Origin: Bog-950 sp964423405 | GTDB taxonomy: Bacteria > Bacteroidota > Bacteroidia > Chitinophagales > LD1 | Assembly: GCA_964423405.1 (NCBI GenBank) | Contig: CAYREY010000002.1 | Span: 1-64,000, forward strand | Direction of reading: 5' to 3' | Length of the DNA stretch: 64,000 nucleotides | Notes under the pieces: generated by a model | The model's database searches: none | What the model was told of the DNA's origin: nothing | The model's input: the letters and a program-made list of their open reading frames with translations, nothing else | Position numbers and translations under genes: made by a program | Shown: positions 16,031-24,469 of the stretch, piece after piece | How the letters are laid out: the number at the start of each line of letters is the position of its first letter | Numbering within the stretch: position 1 is the first letter of the stretch

Positions 16031-17002
16031 TTATAACTTCAATAGCTTAATTACCTTACTGCTTACTTTAACAAAGTACATGCCTGTACTAAGTGCAGCA
16101 ACATCCGTATTGGTTTTACCGCTGTTTACTAGTATGCTGTAAACTACTTTACCCTGCACATCGGTTATTGTTACCGTAGCAGGGAAAGCTGTTTCAATTG
16201 TAAGATTGTTGCTGTTTAGCGGATTTGGATAAACGGCTATGGCAGATGAAGTAACATCGTTTATACCGGTAGTTTGTTCAATGGTAAGGGTTTGGCGCGC
16301 AGTATCGCTACGGCCACAGCTATCGGCGGCTATAAGCGTTACCGTGTAAGTGCCGGTAGCAGCATAGGTATGGCTNNNNNNNNNNNNNNNNNNNNNNNNN
16401 NNNNNNNNNNNNNNNNNNNNNNNNNNNNNNNNNNNNNNNNNNNNNNNNNNNNNNNNNNNNNNNNNNNNNNNNNNNACACCGGCAGGTGCTACCAGTGCGC
16501 GGTTATCATCGGCCATTTGCAGGTAGCTTTCACGCAGGCGGGCGGTAACCCCTTCAAAGGTGCATAGTATAGCATAGTTGGCGCAGTTCATCTGGTCGCC
16601 GTATTTTTTACCCCAGGTCATGTAAAACACGGTTTGTGTGCATGGGTTGTTATCGTGTATCAGGCTATCGAGCACACGGGCGTACGGAAAAGTTTGTGCC
16701 TGCACCTGTGCCGGTGGAAAGGATGGCTCCTGGCTTTGGGCCTGTACTATTACATAATCCCACTGTTGCGAGTATATTTTTTGTATGGTAGTGGCATTGC
16801 CCGCATGGCCTTGTAAGGTAGTGCCACCCGGTGCATTCGAATCGTAGATAATAGTATCGCCACCGCTACGTGCCAGGTTGCTGAACAGCGTGGGCAGGTC
16901 GTTAACGGTAACATAGCTGTTACCTATCCATAGTATTTTCTTTTGCTGAGCGTAGGTTTGTACACCAGTCAGCAACAGAACAAGAACAACTGTATATTTC
17001 AT
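16031..17002 (-). CDS. T9SS-exported SGNH hydrolase with PKD domain (interrupted by gap)
   Basis: A signal peptide (MKYTVVLVLLLTGVQTYA) is followed by an SGNH-like hydrolase start, KKILWIGNSYVTVNDLPTLF, typical of the DUF4886-type SGNH family. On the distal side of the gap are a PKD-like strand (TYAATGTYTVTLIAADSCG) and a T9SS type A sorting domain (AVYPNPLNSNN ... GMYFVKVSSK). The gap at 16376-16475 shows no flanking duplication, so the rest of the hydrolase (including the expected Asp/His block) and an unknown number of PKD repeats are missing. Frame agreement across the gap means little. Lies 6 bases behind the efflux adaptor gene. Confidence 0.75.
   Translation of the reverse strand: MKYTVVLVLLLTGVQTYAQQKKILWIGNSYVTVNDLPTLFSNLARSGGDTIIYDSNAPGGTTLQGHAGNATTIQKIYSQQWDYVIVQAQSQEPSFPPAQVQAQTFPYARVLDSLIHDNNPCTQTVFYMTWGKKYGDQMNCANYAILCTFEGVTARLRESYLQMADDNRALVAPAGXXXXXXXXXXXXXXXXXXXXXXXXXXXXXXXXXXSHTYAATGTYTVTLIAADSCGRSDTARQTLTIEQTTGINDVTSSAIAVYPNPLNSNNLTIETAFPATVTITDVQGKVVYSILVNSGKTNTDVAALSTGMYFVKVSSKVIKLLKL
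16376..16475. other. True assembly gap of unknown size
   Basis: 100 Ns. Unlike the other four gaps, the flanks share no terminal duplication, so real sequence is missing. It probably lies in repeated PKD-domain coding sequence, a common cause of assembly breaks. Confidence 0.8.
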
Positions 17003-17008
17003 CGGGGC

Positions 17009-18385
17009 TTAATTACTTTCCTCTTTGTTCTCTTTGAACAGGTCTTTTTCATCAACCACGTTTACTGCATCACCGTCTTTAAGTGTTTTAGATATTAGTT
17101 TGAAAGGCGCTTTAACTACCTGCTCGCCCTCGGTGAGCCCGCTGGTAATTTCAATGTAGTTGGCATCCTGTATACCGGTAGTTACTTTTTTGGCAACCAC
17201 TTTGCCTTTCTCTACTACAAATACAATTTCGGTAACGTCTTTTTTGCTGTCTTCTTTGGCCTGTGCTTTTGCGGCAGCAGTTTTAGCATACTCTTCATCC
17301 TTTTCTTTCAGGTCTTTTTCTTCGCGGGTGGTAACCGATTGGATAGGCACGGTAAGTACGTTTTCTTTTGCTTCAGTTTTTATGTCAACGGTGGCACTCA
17401 TACCCGGGCGGAAAGGAAATAATTTGCCGATAGCCGGATTGATCAGATCGGCATACGATTCTTTCAGCAGTTTTATTTTTACGGTAAAGTTGGTTGCCTG
17501 CGAGGTACTGATAACCTGCCCTACCGAGCTGGTAGATGAGTACGACACCTGCGTAACAATGCCTTTAAATTTCTTTTTAATGTAAGCGTCAACCTCTATT
17601 TCTGCCGTATCGCCAACGTTTATGCGCAGCACATCGTTTTCGTTTACATCCACTTCGGCCTGCATATTATTAAGGTCGGCAATACGGATAATTTCGGTAC
17701 CGGCCATTTGTGCCGTACCCACTACGCGTTCGCCCAGCTTAACATTTACCAACGATACTATACCATCGATAGGGGCATAGATGGTTGTTTTGCGCAGGTT
17801 GTCGTTTGCCTGTTTTAGTTGTGCCTCGGCACTGCTTACGCTGAATGTGGCAGCGTTAATCTGTTCTTTGGCGGTTTCGTAGTTGGCACTGGCCTGGTCA
17901 AATTGAAGTTTGGCGGCTTCAAACTCTGCGTCAGATATTACTTTATCGTTGTGTAGTTGTGTATTGCGGTCAAAATTGCGTTTGGCCTGATCGAAGCTTG
18001 CTTTTGCCTGTATAGAAGTAGCACGGGCGCTGGCCAGCGATGCTTTTAACTGGTTAACACTGGCAGTGGCCTGTGTTACTACAGCTTCGTAAATAGCAGG
18101 ATTGATAACAGCCATCAGCTTGCCCCTTTTTACCGAGTCGCCCTCTTTTACATATAATTGTATTACCTCGCCCGATACTTCGGAGCTAAGCTTTACTTCG
18201 GTTTGCGGGTTTATTTTACCGCTGGCTGTTACGGTTTCTATTACAGCACGTTTGGTTGCCTTATCTACAGCCACCTCCTGTACTTCGCCTTTGCCAATCC
18301 AGCCCATTTTTTTGCCGGCAACGGCAAACACAAGTAATAAGGCAACAGCAATGCCCAGGCCAATTAATAGTTTATTGTTCTTCAT
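17009..18385 (-). CDS. Efflux transporter periplasmic adaptor (MacA/HlyD-like)
   Basis: A 458-residue membrane-fusion protein linking an inner-membrane pump to a TolC channel. One N-terminal membrane anchor (LLIGLGIAVALLLVFAVAG) is followed by a barrel-sandwich half (GKINPQTEVKLSSEVSGEV), a long coiled-coil hairpin (about 100-210) and the second half YAPIDGIVSLVNVKLGERVVG. Beta-barrel and C-terminal domains follow. A charged Lys/Glu/Ala-rich insertion sits at about 355-380. Closest in layout to MacA-type adaptors, but no MacB ATPase or permease gene is adjacent. Follows the TolC-type gene on the same strand. Confidence 0.88.
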   Translation of the reverse strand: MKNNKLLIGLGIAVALLLVFAVAGKKMGWIGKGEVQEVAVDKATKRAVIETVTASGKINPQTEVKLSSEVSGEVIQLYVKEGDSVKRGKLMAVINPAIYEAVVTQATASVNQLKASLASARATSIQAKASFDQAKRNFDRNTQLHNDKVISDAEFEAAKLQFDQASANYETAKEQINAATFSVSSAEAQLKQANDNLRKTTIYAPIDGIVSLVNVKLGERVVGTAQMAGTEIIRIADLNNMQAEVDVNENDVLRINVGDTAEIEVDAYIKKKFKGIVTQVSYSSTSSVGQVISTSQATNFTVKIKLLKESYADLINPAIGKLFPFRPGMSATVDIKTEAKENVLTVPIQSVTTREEKDLKEKDEEYAKTAAAKAQAKEDSKKDVTEIVFVVEKGKVVAKKVTTGIQDANYIEITSGLTEGEQVVKAPFKLISKTLKDGDAVNVVDEKDLFKENKEESN

Positions 18386-18498
18386 TTTAGGTAACGTATT
18401 GCGGGTGCGAATATAAACGGTTGCAACGATGCAAGCCGGAAAACCAGCATGATTTATATACCTGATTTGCCGTTATATTATCCATGGTAGTGTACAGG

Positions 18499-19908
18499 CT
18501 ATTCAAGTGTTAGCTGGCGGCCCTGATAAAAGTCGAGTACTTTTTGGCGGAAAACATAGGTGTACTTGGCTTTTATCATTTCCGACTCGGCAATGGCCAC
18601 ATTGTTTTTAGCCTGTTGCAACTCAAAAGTGCCCAGCATACCGGCACCAAAGCGTTTTTCAAATGCATCGTACGATTTATTGGCCGCCTCGGCACTTTTG
18701 GTATTGGCTATATAGCTTTGTATGGCGGCGCGGGTGTTGGTGTACGCCTGTTCTATATCCACACGCAGCTGGTTTTTGGCCGATTCCAGTTGCAGGCTGC
18801 GTATCTGCATTTGCAGGCGGGCATTTTGTATGTTGGTTACACGCTGCCATTTGCTGAAAATGGGCACGCTCAAGCTAACCCCCACCACTTTTCTGAAATT
18901 ATCTTTAAGGCCTTCGCTGAATGTTTTATTACGCAGGTATTCCTGACGTGGGAAGCGGATAACCGTACCACCCAGGTTAACACTATCGGTAGTGGTGTTG
19001 TAAATAGCATCCTGACTAAAGTAACCGGCACTCAGGCTACCAAACACAGATATGGTGGGGCTTAAGGCACCGTACGCAATTTTGCGCGAGGCATTGGCAC
19101 TTTGCAGACGGGCCTGCGCACTCATAATACTTGGTTGGGTAGAAAGGGCCGACTGGTAAATATTGTTGGATGACAGGGCCGCCACATCCTGTACGTTATC
19201 TATTTTAATATCGGGGGTAGCAATCACAAAAGTTTCGTCGTTAAGTTGCAATAGCTGTTTTAAGGCCAGTGTGGCCAGGTCAACGGCGTTTTGTGCGGCT
19301 ACTACGTTGGCTTCATCGCGTGCCAGTTGCGACTCAATATCATAACCGGCTGTTTCGGGTAGCGAGCCGGCGCGTATGCGCGATGCTATGGTTGCTTTCT
19401 GGTCGGTAGTAAGTTGCTTTTGCTTTTGGGCTACTTTCAGTATTTCCTGATTGAGCAGTACCTGCAGGTAAGCCGATGCCACGGAAAGAGCCACGTTGCG
19501 CTGTGCATTTTCGTAATCGAATTTTGTAGCCAGCAATTCGTACTTGGTGCGCTCTATATTATATATCTGCTGCAAACCGGTAAACACAGGTAGCCCGGCC
19601 TGTAGCGACATTTGCACCGATTGCGAGTTACCCTCGGCAAAGCTATACGTTTGCGGGTTGAAACCGTTACCGAAGTTATTGCTGAAAGTAAGGCTACCAT
19701 CTACCGATGGCAGCAGGTTTAGTTTGCTTTGCAGGTTATCGTTTTTCGACACCTCGGCTACTACACCGGCCTGGCGCACCTGTATGTTATTCTTCAGGGC
19801 GTATTCAATACATTTTTGCAATGTCCACAGTTCGGTGGTGGTTTGCGCGTGTGTAAGCTGTGTAGCTAATAAGCAAATGGCTATTGTAAAAATTCGAATG
19901 CGTTTCAC
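18499..19908 (-). CDS. TolC-family outer-membrane efflux protein
   Basis: A 469-residue protein with signal peptide (MKRIRIFTIAICLLATQLTHA) and two outer-membrane-factor repeats. The first starts LWTLQKCIEYALKNNIQVRQA, a typical TolC-family opening; long heptad-rich helices and amphipathic strands follow. First gene of a minus-strand unit with the adaptor at 17009-18385 (113-base spacer). Expected to form the outer-membrane channel for that adaptor. Confidence 0.9.
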   Translation of the reverse strand: MKRIRIFTIAICLLATQLTHAQTTTELWTLQKCIEYALKNNIQVRQAGVVAEVSKNDNLQSKLNLLPSVDGSLTFSNNFGNGFNPQTYSFAEGNSQSVQMSLQAGLPVFTGLQQIYNIERTKYELLATKFDYENAQRNVALSVASAYLQVLLNQEILKVAQKQKQLTTDQKATIASRIRAGSLPETAGYDIESQLARDEANVVAAQNAVDLATLALKQLLQLNDETFVIATPDIKIDNVQDVAALSSNNIYQSALSTQPSIMSAQARLQSANASRKIAYGALSPTISVFGSLSAGYFSQDAIYNTTTDSVNLGGTVIRFPRQEYLRNKTFSEGLKDNFRKVVGVSLSVPIFSKWQRVTNIQNARLQMQIRSLQLESAKNQLRVDIEQAYTNTRAAIQSYIANTKSAEAANKSYDAFEKRFGAGMLGTFELQQAKNNVAIAESEMIKAKYTYVFRQKVLDFYQGRQLTLE

Positions 19909-19957
19909 TTCATTAATTTGACGGCCCTAATGTAAACGATTTGTGTAAACTAAAATT

Positions 19958-20488
19958 TTACTTCCACCCAAAGTGCTTCTGTATGCGCTCTTTTTGGCGC
20001 ATGTGGTGGCGGAAATGGATGTTGCAAAGGCTTATCCATTCGGCTGTATTAAGCCAGCCCAGAAACGGGTGTTTTATTTTAAGCGCGGGGTCGCTATCGG
20101 GTATGCGCTTTATGTAACCGGCAGCCAACGTTTTTATCTCTTCCAGTTTGGCTATCAATTGCTCTTTACTTTCGGGTTGTTTGGGCACTACAGCCACCTG
20201 GCGGGGCATTTCGTACTTAACCGGTGGCAGCGTTTTGAAAGTAAAAATTAAATGGGCGCCCAGCTTCTTGCTTTTGCCGCTTTCGGTGCCCTCCTTGTTT
20301 AAGCAGCGCTCGGCATTTTTAAAGAAAAACCCCTTGGCGCTCATCCACAGGTGTATGCCCACCTGCCCTAGACTCCACTCGTTTTCCGATGGTTTTTGCG
20401 TTATTTTATCAAAATCGAGCCGTTTATACTCATTTATCCAGTGGTCAATAGCTTCGTTGGTCTGGCGCTCCAGTTTCTGCAGGTCCAT
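19958..20488 (-). CDS. DinB-superfamily protein
   Basis: A 176-residue helical protein of the DinB/YfiT-like four-helix-bundle group: an N-terminal helix LERQTNEAIDHWINEYKRLD, KPSENEWSLGQVGIHLW (the metal-site histidine) and a C-terminal ICNIHF-like segment SLCNIHFRHHMRQKERIQKH with further histidines. Relatives bind divalent metals and include thiol-dependent transferases and many uncharacterised proteins. No reaction can be assigned. Sits between TolC and a thioredoxin-like gene, same strand. Confidence 0.75.
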   Translation of the reverse strand: MDLQKLERQTNEAIDHWINEYKRLDFDKITQKPSENEWSLGQVGIHLWMSAKGFFFKNAERCLNKEGTESGKSKKLGAHLIFTFKTLPPVKYEMPRQVAVVPKQPESKEQLIAKLEEIKTLAAGYIKRIPDSDPALKIKHPFLGWLNTAEWISLCNIHFRHHMRQKERIQKHFGWK

Positions 20489-20562
20489 AATAGTGGTTTA
20501 CGATACAATATAATGCATAAGCCGGTGTGTAGGGCTTTTTTATACAACAGGCCGTGCTGTAT

Positions 20563-21033
20563 TTAGTTCAGCAGGTCGTATTCAAAACTTACTTTGGGGC
20601 TCTCGGTTATGCGCTTTACTTCTTTGCCATTTTGGTACACAATCAGCGTGGGCACATTGGTTATGTGGTATTTATTTACAATGTGTAGCGGCGTTTTTTT
20701 GTTGCGGCCTGCCCCAATTATTTTCATGTATTCTACATCGTAGCCGGCACGGTTAAGTACCTTCATCCAGCGCGGCACTTCGCGCTGGCTATCGCTGCAC
20801 CAGGTACCCAATACCAGCACCAGTTGCTTGCCGGTTAAATAGTTGTTAATCTTTTTCAGCAGGGTATCGTTGGGCTCATAAGCCCGGTATTCGGGCAAAA
20901 ACCATTGCCGCATTTCGGCATCCGATGAAAAATTAAGCACCCGTATGTTGCCGGTACGTACCTTATTAAAACTTTGCTGTGCAGTAGCACTAAACACAAA
21001 CAGGCAACATAGCAAAGCAATAGTCAGCCGCAT
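20563..21033 (-). CDS. Exported thioredoxin-like protein with a single active-site Cys
   Basis: A 156-residue periplasmic or secreted protein: signal peptide (MRLTIALLCCLFVFSATA) and a thioredoxin fold with LVLGTWCSDSQREVPRW in place of WCxxC, then cis-proline strand VPTLIVYQNGKEVKRI. The second active-site Cys is Ser, so it may be a monothiol protein or a binding protein rather than a dithiol oxidoreductase. The ATG abuts the stop of the DUF962 gene with no spacer, so the two are cotranscribed. Confidence 0.8.
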   Translation of the reverse strand: MRLTIALLCCLFVFSATAQQSFNKVRTGNIRVLNFSSDAEMRQWFLPEYRAYEPNDTLLKKINNYLTGKQLVLVLGTWCSDSQREVPRWMKVLNRAGYDVEYMKIIGAGRNKKTPLHIVNKYHITNVPTLIVYQNGKEVKRITESPKVSFEYDLLN

Positions 21034-21393
21034 TTATTTCCATTTATTTTCTACACCTATAATCTTGTGGGCTTCGTCAACCTTCTGGTTAATTTGTCCG
21101 GTTAGTATGTGGTAAAACATCACAAAGTCGGAGCCCAGGCTATATAGCGGATACTTAAAAGTAGCGGGCCTGTTTTTTTCTAAACCAAAGTGCCCTACCC
21201 AGGCAAAGCCATAGCCACACAAAGGCATAGCCAGCAAAAACCAGGGCTGCATTTTTACTAAAGCCAGCACAAAACAGGTTATTACCAGCGCTGTGCCCAC
21301 AAAGTGAAACGCACGGTTGATGGGTCGGGCGTGTTCGGTAAGGTAGTAAGGGTAAAAATCCCAAAAGGTGGTGTATTCTTTTTCGGTACTCAT
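21034..21393 (-). CDS. DUF962 / Mpo1-like membrane protein
   Basis: A 119-residue membrane protein with the family marks ARPINRAFHFVGTAL and YGFAWVGHFGLEKNRPATFK and about three helices. The yeast relative Mpo1 is an Fe(II)-dependent dioxygenase in fatty-acid alpha-oxidation; the conserved histidines (AFHFVG, VGHFGLEKN) are present here. Bacterial function is not established. Forms a two-gene unit with the thioredoxin-like gene. Confidence 0.82.
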   Translation of the reverse strand: MSTEKEYTTFWDFYPYYLTEHARPINRAFHFVGTALVITCFVLALVKMQPWFLLAMPLCGYGFAWVGHFGLEKNRPATFKYPLYSLGSDFVMFYHILTGQINQKVDEAHKIIGVENKWK

Positions 21394-21521
21394 GAGCAGA
21401 GGTGTTTATGCGAATATAACCAAGTAAGCGGGGTATAAAAAATACGCAGCAGCCGTATTAAAACTACCGGAGAGAAAATATTTTTTGATGTAAGTGTTGC
21501 TTTTTGACAAAAATGCATTTT

Positions 21522-21538
21522 ACTTTGCAACACAAAGT
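21522..21538. promoter_or_regulatory. Putative operator ACTTTG-N5-CAAAGT, copy 1
   Basis: A dyad with 6-bp arms and a 5-base centre lies 12 bases upstream of the gene at 21550. Its left arm overlaps a TTACTTTG sequence resembling a -7 promoter box, so a bound protein would block transcription. The same dyad occurs at 23227-23243, just after the winged-helix regulator gene. Confidence 0.55.
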
Positions 21539-21549
21539 GCTTTTGATAA

Positions 21550-22364
21550 ATGGATAACACTAACGAACAATTAGAGCAGATACGCGAGATACGCAACATA
21601 ATGGAGCGCTCATCGCGGTTTATATCGCTTAGCGGACTGGCGGGCGTATTTGCCGGTTTTTTTGCATTGGTGGGTGCCGGTGCGTTTTATGTTTTTGTAA
21701 ACAGCAATGTAAACTATGGTTACTCGCGTGTGTTCCGCGATTTTCCGGCCACTATCAATATTGATTTTGTACGGTTTTGTTTGCTGGATGCCGGTGCCAT
21801 ACTGGTATGCTCTATACTAAGCGCCATATTTTTTACTACCCGCAATGCGCGCAGCAAGGGGCAAACTATATGGGATGCCAGTGCCCGCCGCCTGATAATA
21901 AATCTGGCCATACCGCTGGTAGCCGGTGGCCTGTATTGCCTGGTGTTGCTTAACTACCGCTTAATAGGTTTAATAGCGCCTACCACACTTATATTTTACG
22001 GTATAGCATTGGTGGGTGCCAGTAAATACACGCTGGATGAAATACGCTGGCTGGGTATATCGGAGATAATACTGGGGCTGATTAACTGTGTGTTTATTGG
22101 TTATGGTGTTACGTTCTGGGCTATAGGTTTCGGCGTTTTACATATTGTGTATGGCCTTATGATGTACGTGCGCTANNNNNNNNNNNNNNNNNNNNNNNNN
22201 NNNNNNNNNNNNNNNNNNNNNNNNNNNNNNNNNNNNNNNNNNNNNNNNNNNNNNNNNNNNNNNNNNNNNNNNNNNCTATAGGTTTCGGCGTTTTACATAT
22301 TGTGTATGGCCTTATGATGTACGTGCGCTACGAAGCAAAACCGCAGGAGAAAAAATACTGGTAA
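21550..22364 (+). CDS. Conserved membrane protein, first gene of the regulator cassette (spans artefact gap)
   Basis: After removing the artefact gap and one 55-base copy (22176-22330), the frame closes to a 219-residue protein ending RYEAKPQEKKYW. It has a soluble N terminus (QLEQIREIRNIMERSSRFISL), then about six predicted membrane helices. Bacteroidota contain many relatives without a known function; I recognise the start (MERSSRFISLSGLAGV) but no domain with a role. The dyad at 21522-21538 lies in its promoter. Followed after 5 bases by the DinB-like gene. Confidence 0.8.
22121..22330. other. Scaffold gap flanked by a 55-base duplication (artefact)
   Basis: 100 Ns (22176-22275) between identical 55-base copies (22121-22175, 22276-22330). 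Collapsing them restores the membrane-protein frame to a normal stop at 22364. Confidence 0.9.
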
Positions 22365-22369
22365 TAAAA

Positions 22370-22909
22370 ATGGTGTCACGTAAATATTACATAGAAACCG
22401 GTGCAGGCAAAAACGAACTTGCCGACTACCTGATAACCACCCTGCACGATGCACGGGCTACTACCTGTATGTATATAAAAAGTGTAACGCAGGACGAGAT
22501 AGACTGGCAGCCCTACCCGGGCTGGAATACCATAGGTGCCCTGCTGGCGCATATTATTGCCGGCGATTATTTTTTTAAGCTGTATTTTATAGACAGACGT
22601 GAGATGACTGCCGATGAGGAAAAAGCACTGCTACCAGGGCTTGATTTAGGGGAATATGTAGAACAGCTGAAAGGAAAAACACCGGAGTATTATAAGGAAG
22701 AGTTGATGCGCTCATTTGAACACATGAAAACCGCTATACAACAATTGAGCAAAGAGCAATTGCTGGAACGCCGGTACGATATATATGACAAAGTAAACGG
22801 CAGCGACCTGGGCTGGACACTTTACCATAATGTAGAAGATGAAGTGCATCACCGCGGGCAGATATCTATATTGCGCAAGCTTTATAAACAAATGAAGGAG
22901 CAGAAATAG
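22370..22909 (+). CDS. DinB-superfamily protein
   Basis: A 179-residue four-helix-bundle protein: GAGKNELADYLITTLHDARATT, WNTIGALLAHIIAGDYFF (metal-ligand His), and VEDEVHHRGQISILRKLYKQM carrying the second histidine pair typical of DinB/YfiT-like proteins. Function within the family is varied and mostly unknown. Its stop overlaps by one base the GTG start of the winged-helix regulator, so they are cotranscribed and probably translationally coupled. Confidence 0.82.
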   Translation: MVSRKYYIETGAGKNELADYLITTLHDARATTCMYIKSVTQDEIDWQPYPGWNTIGALLAHIIAGDYFFKLYFIDRREMTADEEKALLPGLDLGEYVEQLKGKTPEYYKEELMRSFEHMKTAIQQLSKEQLLERRYDIYDKVNGSDLGWTLYHNVEDEVHHRGQISILRKLYKQMKEQK

Positions 22910-23211
22910 TGAAAGACCTGATAGATAAACTGAATAAATCGTTCGAGAACCGGGTGCGGCTGGGTATAATGAGCGCGCTGATGGTAAACGAATCGGTTGA
23001 TTTTTTAACCTTAAAGGAACTGCTGGACGTTACCGATGGTAACCTGGCCAGCCACATTACTGCGCTGGAGAAAATAGATTACATAGCCATTAAAAAAGAG
23101 TTTGTAGGCAAGAAAACAAAAACCAGCTACGTGGCTACCAGCCTGGGCCGTAAGGAGTTTATACTGCACCTGAACGCCCTTGAAAAATTAGTAAAGCAGA
23201 ATAAGCAATAA
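22909..23211 (+). CDS. Winged-helix transcriptional regulator (HTH_34-like)
   Basis: A 100-residue DNA-binding protein with GTG start. The sequence RVRLGIMSALMVNESVDFLTLKELLDVTDGNLASHITALEKIDYIAIKKEF is a winged helix of the ArsR/MarR-like type, with recognition helix DGNLASHITALE and a wing KKTKTSYVATSLGRK. Small regulators of this branch accompany membrane-protein genes in Bacteroidota. No ligand domain is present. The two ACTTTG-N5-CAAAG dyads, before the first gene of its unit and right after its own gene, are candidate binding sites. Confidence 0.85.
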   Translation: MKDLIDKLNKSFENRVRLGIMSALMVNESVDFLTLKELLDVTDGNLASHITALEKIDYIAIKKEFVGKKTKTSYVATSLGRKEFILHLNALEKLVKQNKQ

Positions 23212-23226
23212 TTTTTTTGTCAATTA

Positions 23227-23243
23227 ACTTTGAAATTCAAAGC
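23227..23243. promoter_or_regulatory. Putative operator ACTTTG-N5-CAAAGC, copy 2, overlapping a -7 box
   Basis: The left arm is the end of TAACTTTG (23225-23232), a perfect TAnnTTTG -7 box. The dyad lies 8 bases before the ATG at 23251 and 15 bases after the regulator stop. Same arms and spacing as copy 1. A -33 element is not evident, as expected for a regulated or weak promoter. Confidence 0.55.
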
Positions 23244-23250
23244 ACTTTTT

Positions 23251-23757
23251 ATGAACCCGAAAGTAATACAACTAAAAAAGCAGATACAGGCCATACTGCT
23301 GTTTTTTATGGCGGCACTTATAGTAAGTGGTGCTACAGCTATACCAGCCCACCGCGAGATAAAGTACCTGCTTGGTGTGTTGCCGCAGGATGGTGTACTA
23401 TACCCCTGGCTGCAACAGGTTTTTACAGCACTGGATACTACCGAAAAATCGTATTCGTTTTTAATGTATGGGTACGACTGGCTGGCCTTTGCCCACTTTG
23501 TAATAGCTATTGCGTTTATAGGCCCGCTTCGCAACCCGGTTAAAAATGTATGGGTGCTTGAGTTTGGTATGATAGCCTGTGTGCTGATACTGCCGTATGC
23601 ATTTGCCTTCTGCACACTGCGCGGCATACCCTACTGGTGGGCGCTGATAGATTGCAGCTTTGGTGTGTTTGGTTTTATACCACTATGGGTTTGCCGCCGC
23701 AAGGCTTTGCAACTGGAGAAGATACTGGAGGGTGAACGTTTAAACCTGGTGTTTTAA
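23251..23757 (+). CDS. Membrane protein of the regulator cassette
   Basis: A 168-residue protein with about four predicted helices: AILLFFMAALIVSGATAIP, WLAFAHFVIAIAFIGPL, VLEFGMIACVLILPYAFAF and WWALIDCSFGVFGFIPLWV, with a soluble part between helices one and two. I do not recognise a family with known role. The ATG at 23251 (MNPKVIQLKKQ) is preferred to an upstream TTG that falls inside the operator dyad. The stop overlaps the next start (TAATG). Confidence 0.78.
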   Translation: MNPKVIQLKKQIQAILLFFMAALIVSGATAIPAHREIKYLLGVLPQDGVLYPWLQQVFTALDTTEKSYSFLMYGYDWLAFAHFVIAIAFIGPLRNPVKNVWVLEFGMIACVLILPYAFAFCTLRGIPYWWALIDCSFGVFGFIPLWVCRRKALQLEKILEGERLNLVF

Positions 23758-23954
23758 TGCCGCGGCGTAAAACCAATACCCGTAGCCTGCTGAAACAGGT
23801 AGCCGTGCTGGGCGCATTGGTGGTTACCAAAAAGCTGTTGGATAAAACCGGCAGCAACGCACCGGAACTAAAACACGATGACCGCCATCTGGAGCGCAAG
23901 CTGGCTATTACAGCAGTTATCTATCATGCTATTGGTATAATTTATAATGAGTAA
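23757..23954 (+). CDS. Small conserved protein
   Basis: A 65-residue basic protein. The ATG overlaps the preceding stop by one base and the end overlaps the next gene by 8 bases. It has a weakly hydrophobic stretch (QVAVLGALVVTKKLL) and a C-terminal hydrophobic helix (LAITAVIYHAIGIIYNE). No known domain was recognised; the gene is supported by its tight packing. Confidence 0.55.
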   Translation: MPRRKTNTRSLLKQVAVLGALVVTKKLLDKTGSNAPELKHDDRHLERKLAITAVIYHAIGIIYNE

Positions 23955-24171
23955 AACAATGAAACTAAGAAGCATAAAGTGGTTTAATGTGTTCTGTGCT
24001 ATAGCTGGCGGGGTCAGTCTGTCGCTGCTGGTTTTATTTACCGCAGTGGTTGTTTCTGCGCCAATTGTGTTAGATGATCAATTCAGCAGGCCGCCTTTTG
24101 TGCCACTGGTTTTATTGTTGTGGCTAGTCTGGATTTTGTTGTATGTGCTGGTTAAACCTTTTCGTGCATAG
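23947..24171 (+). CDS. Small two-helix membrane protein
   Basis: A 74-residue protein with two predicted helices: VFCAIAGGVSLSLLVLFTAVVV and FVPLVLLLWLVWILLYVLV. A second in-frame ATG at 23959 (MKLRSIKWFN) could be the true start. It resembles the following small protein (24228-24443) in layout: short N terminus, helix, acidic/aromatic loop, helix with W..L. The two may be paralogues. Function unknown. Confidence 0.6.
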   Translation: MSKTMKLRSIKWFNVFCAIAGGVSLSLLVLFTAVVVSAPIVLDDQFSRPPFVPLVLLLWLVWILLYVLVKPFRA

Positions 24172-24227
24172 CACTTGCTTATGTAAAATATATACCATGC
24201 AGCATTGGATAACGAATAACATATTAT

Positions 24228-24443
24228 ATGAACAATAAACTAACGTTGGCAGATATAATCTGGTTTTTGATTGGCTTAAGCAGTTTTATGCTACTGGCTT
24301 TTGTTACCGTTGGCCTGGCATTTTTATGCTTATTGTTTAACGAGGGATTACAACAGTTACTTTTTGTACCTGTAGCCGTTGTATTGTGGGGTATATGGGC
24401 CGGATTTTACATGGGTATTAAACACCTCCGCAACAGCCGATGA
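24228..24443 (+). CDS. Small two-helix membrane protein
   Basis: A 71-residue protein: MNNKLTLADIIWFLIGLSSF begins the first helix, and LLFVPVAVVLWGIWAGFYMGIK is the second. Similar architecture to the protein at 23947-24171. Located 26 bases before the DUF1361 gene. No known family was recognised. Confidence 0.6.
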   Translation: MNNKLTLADIIWFLIGLSSFMLLAFVTVGLAFLCLLFNEGLQQLLFVPVAVVLWGIWAGFYMGIKHLRNSR

Positions 24444-24469
24444 TATAGACCTCTACCTCACCAAAATAA

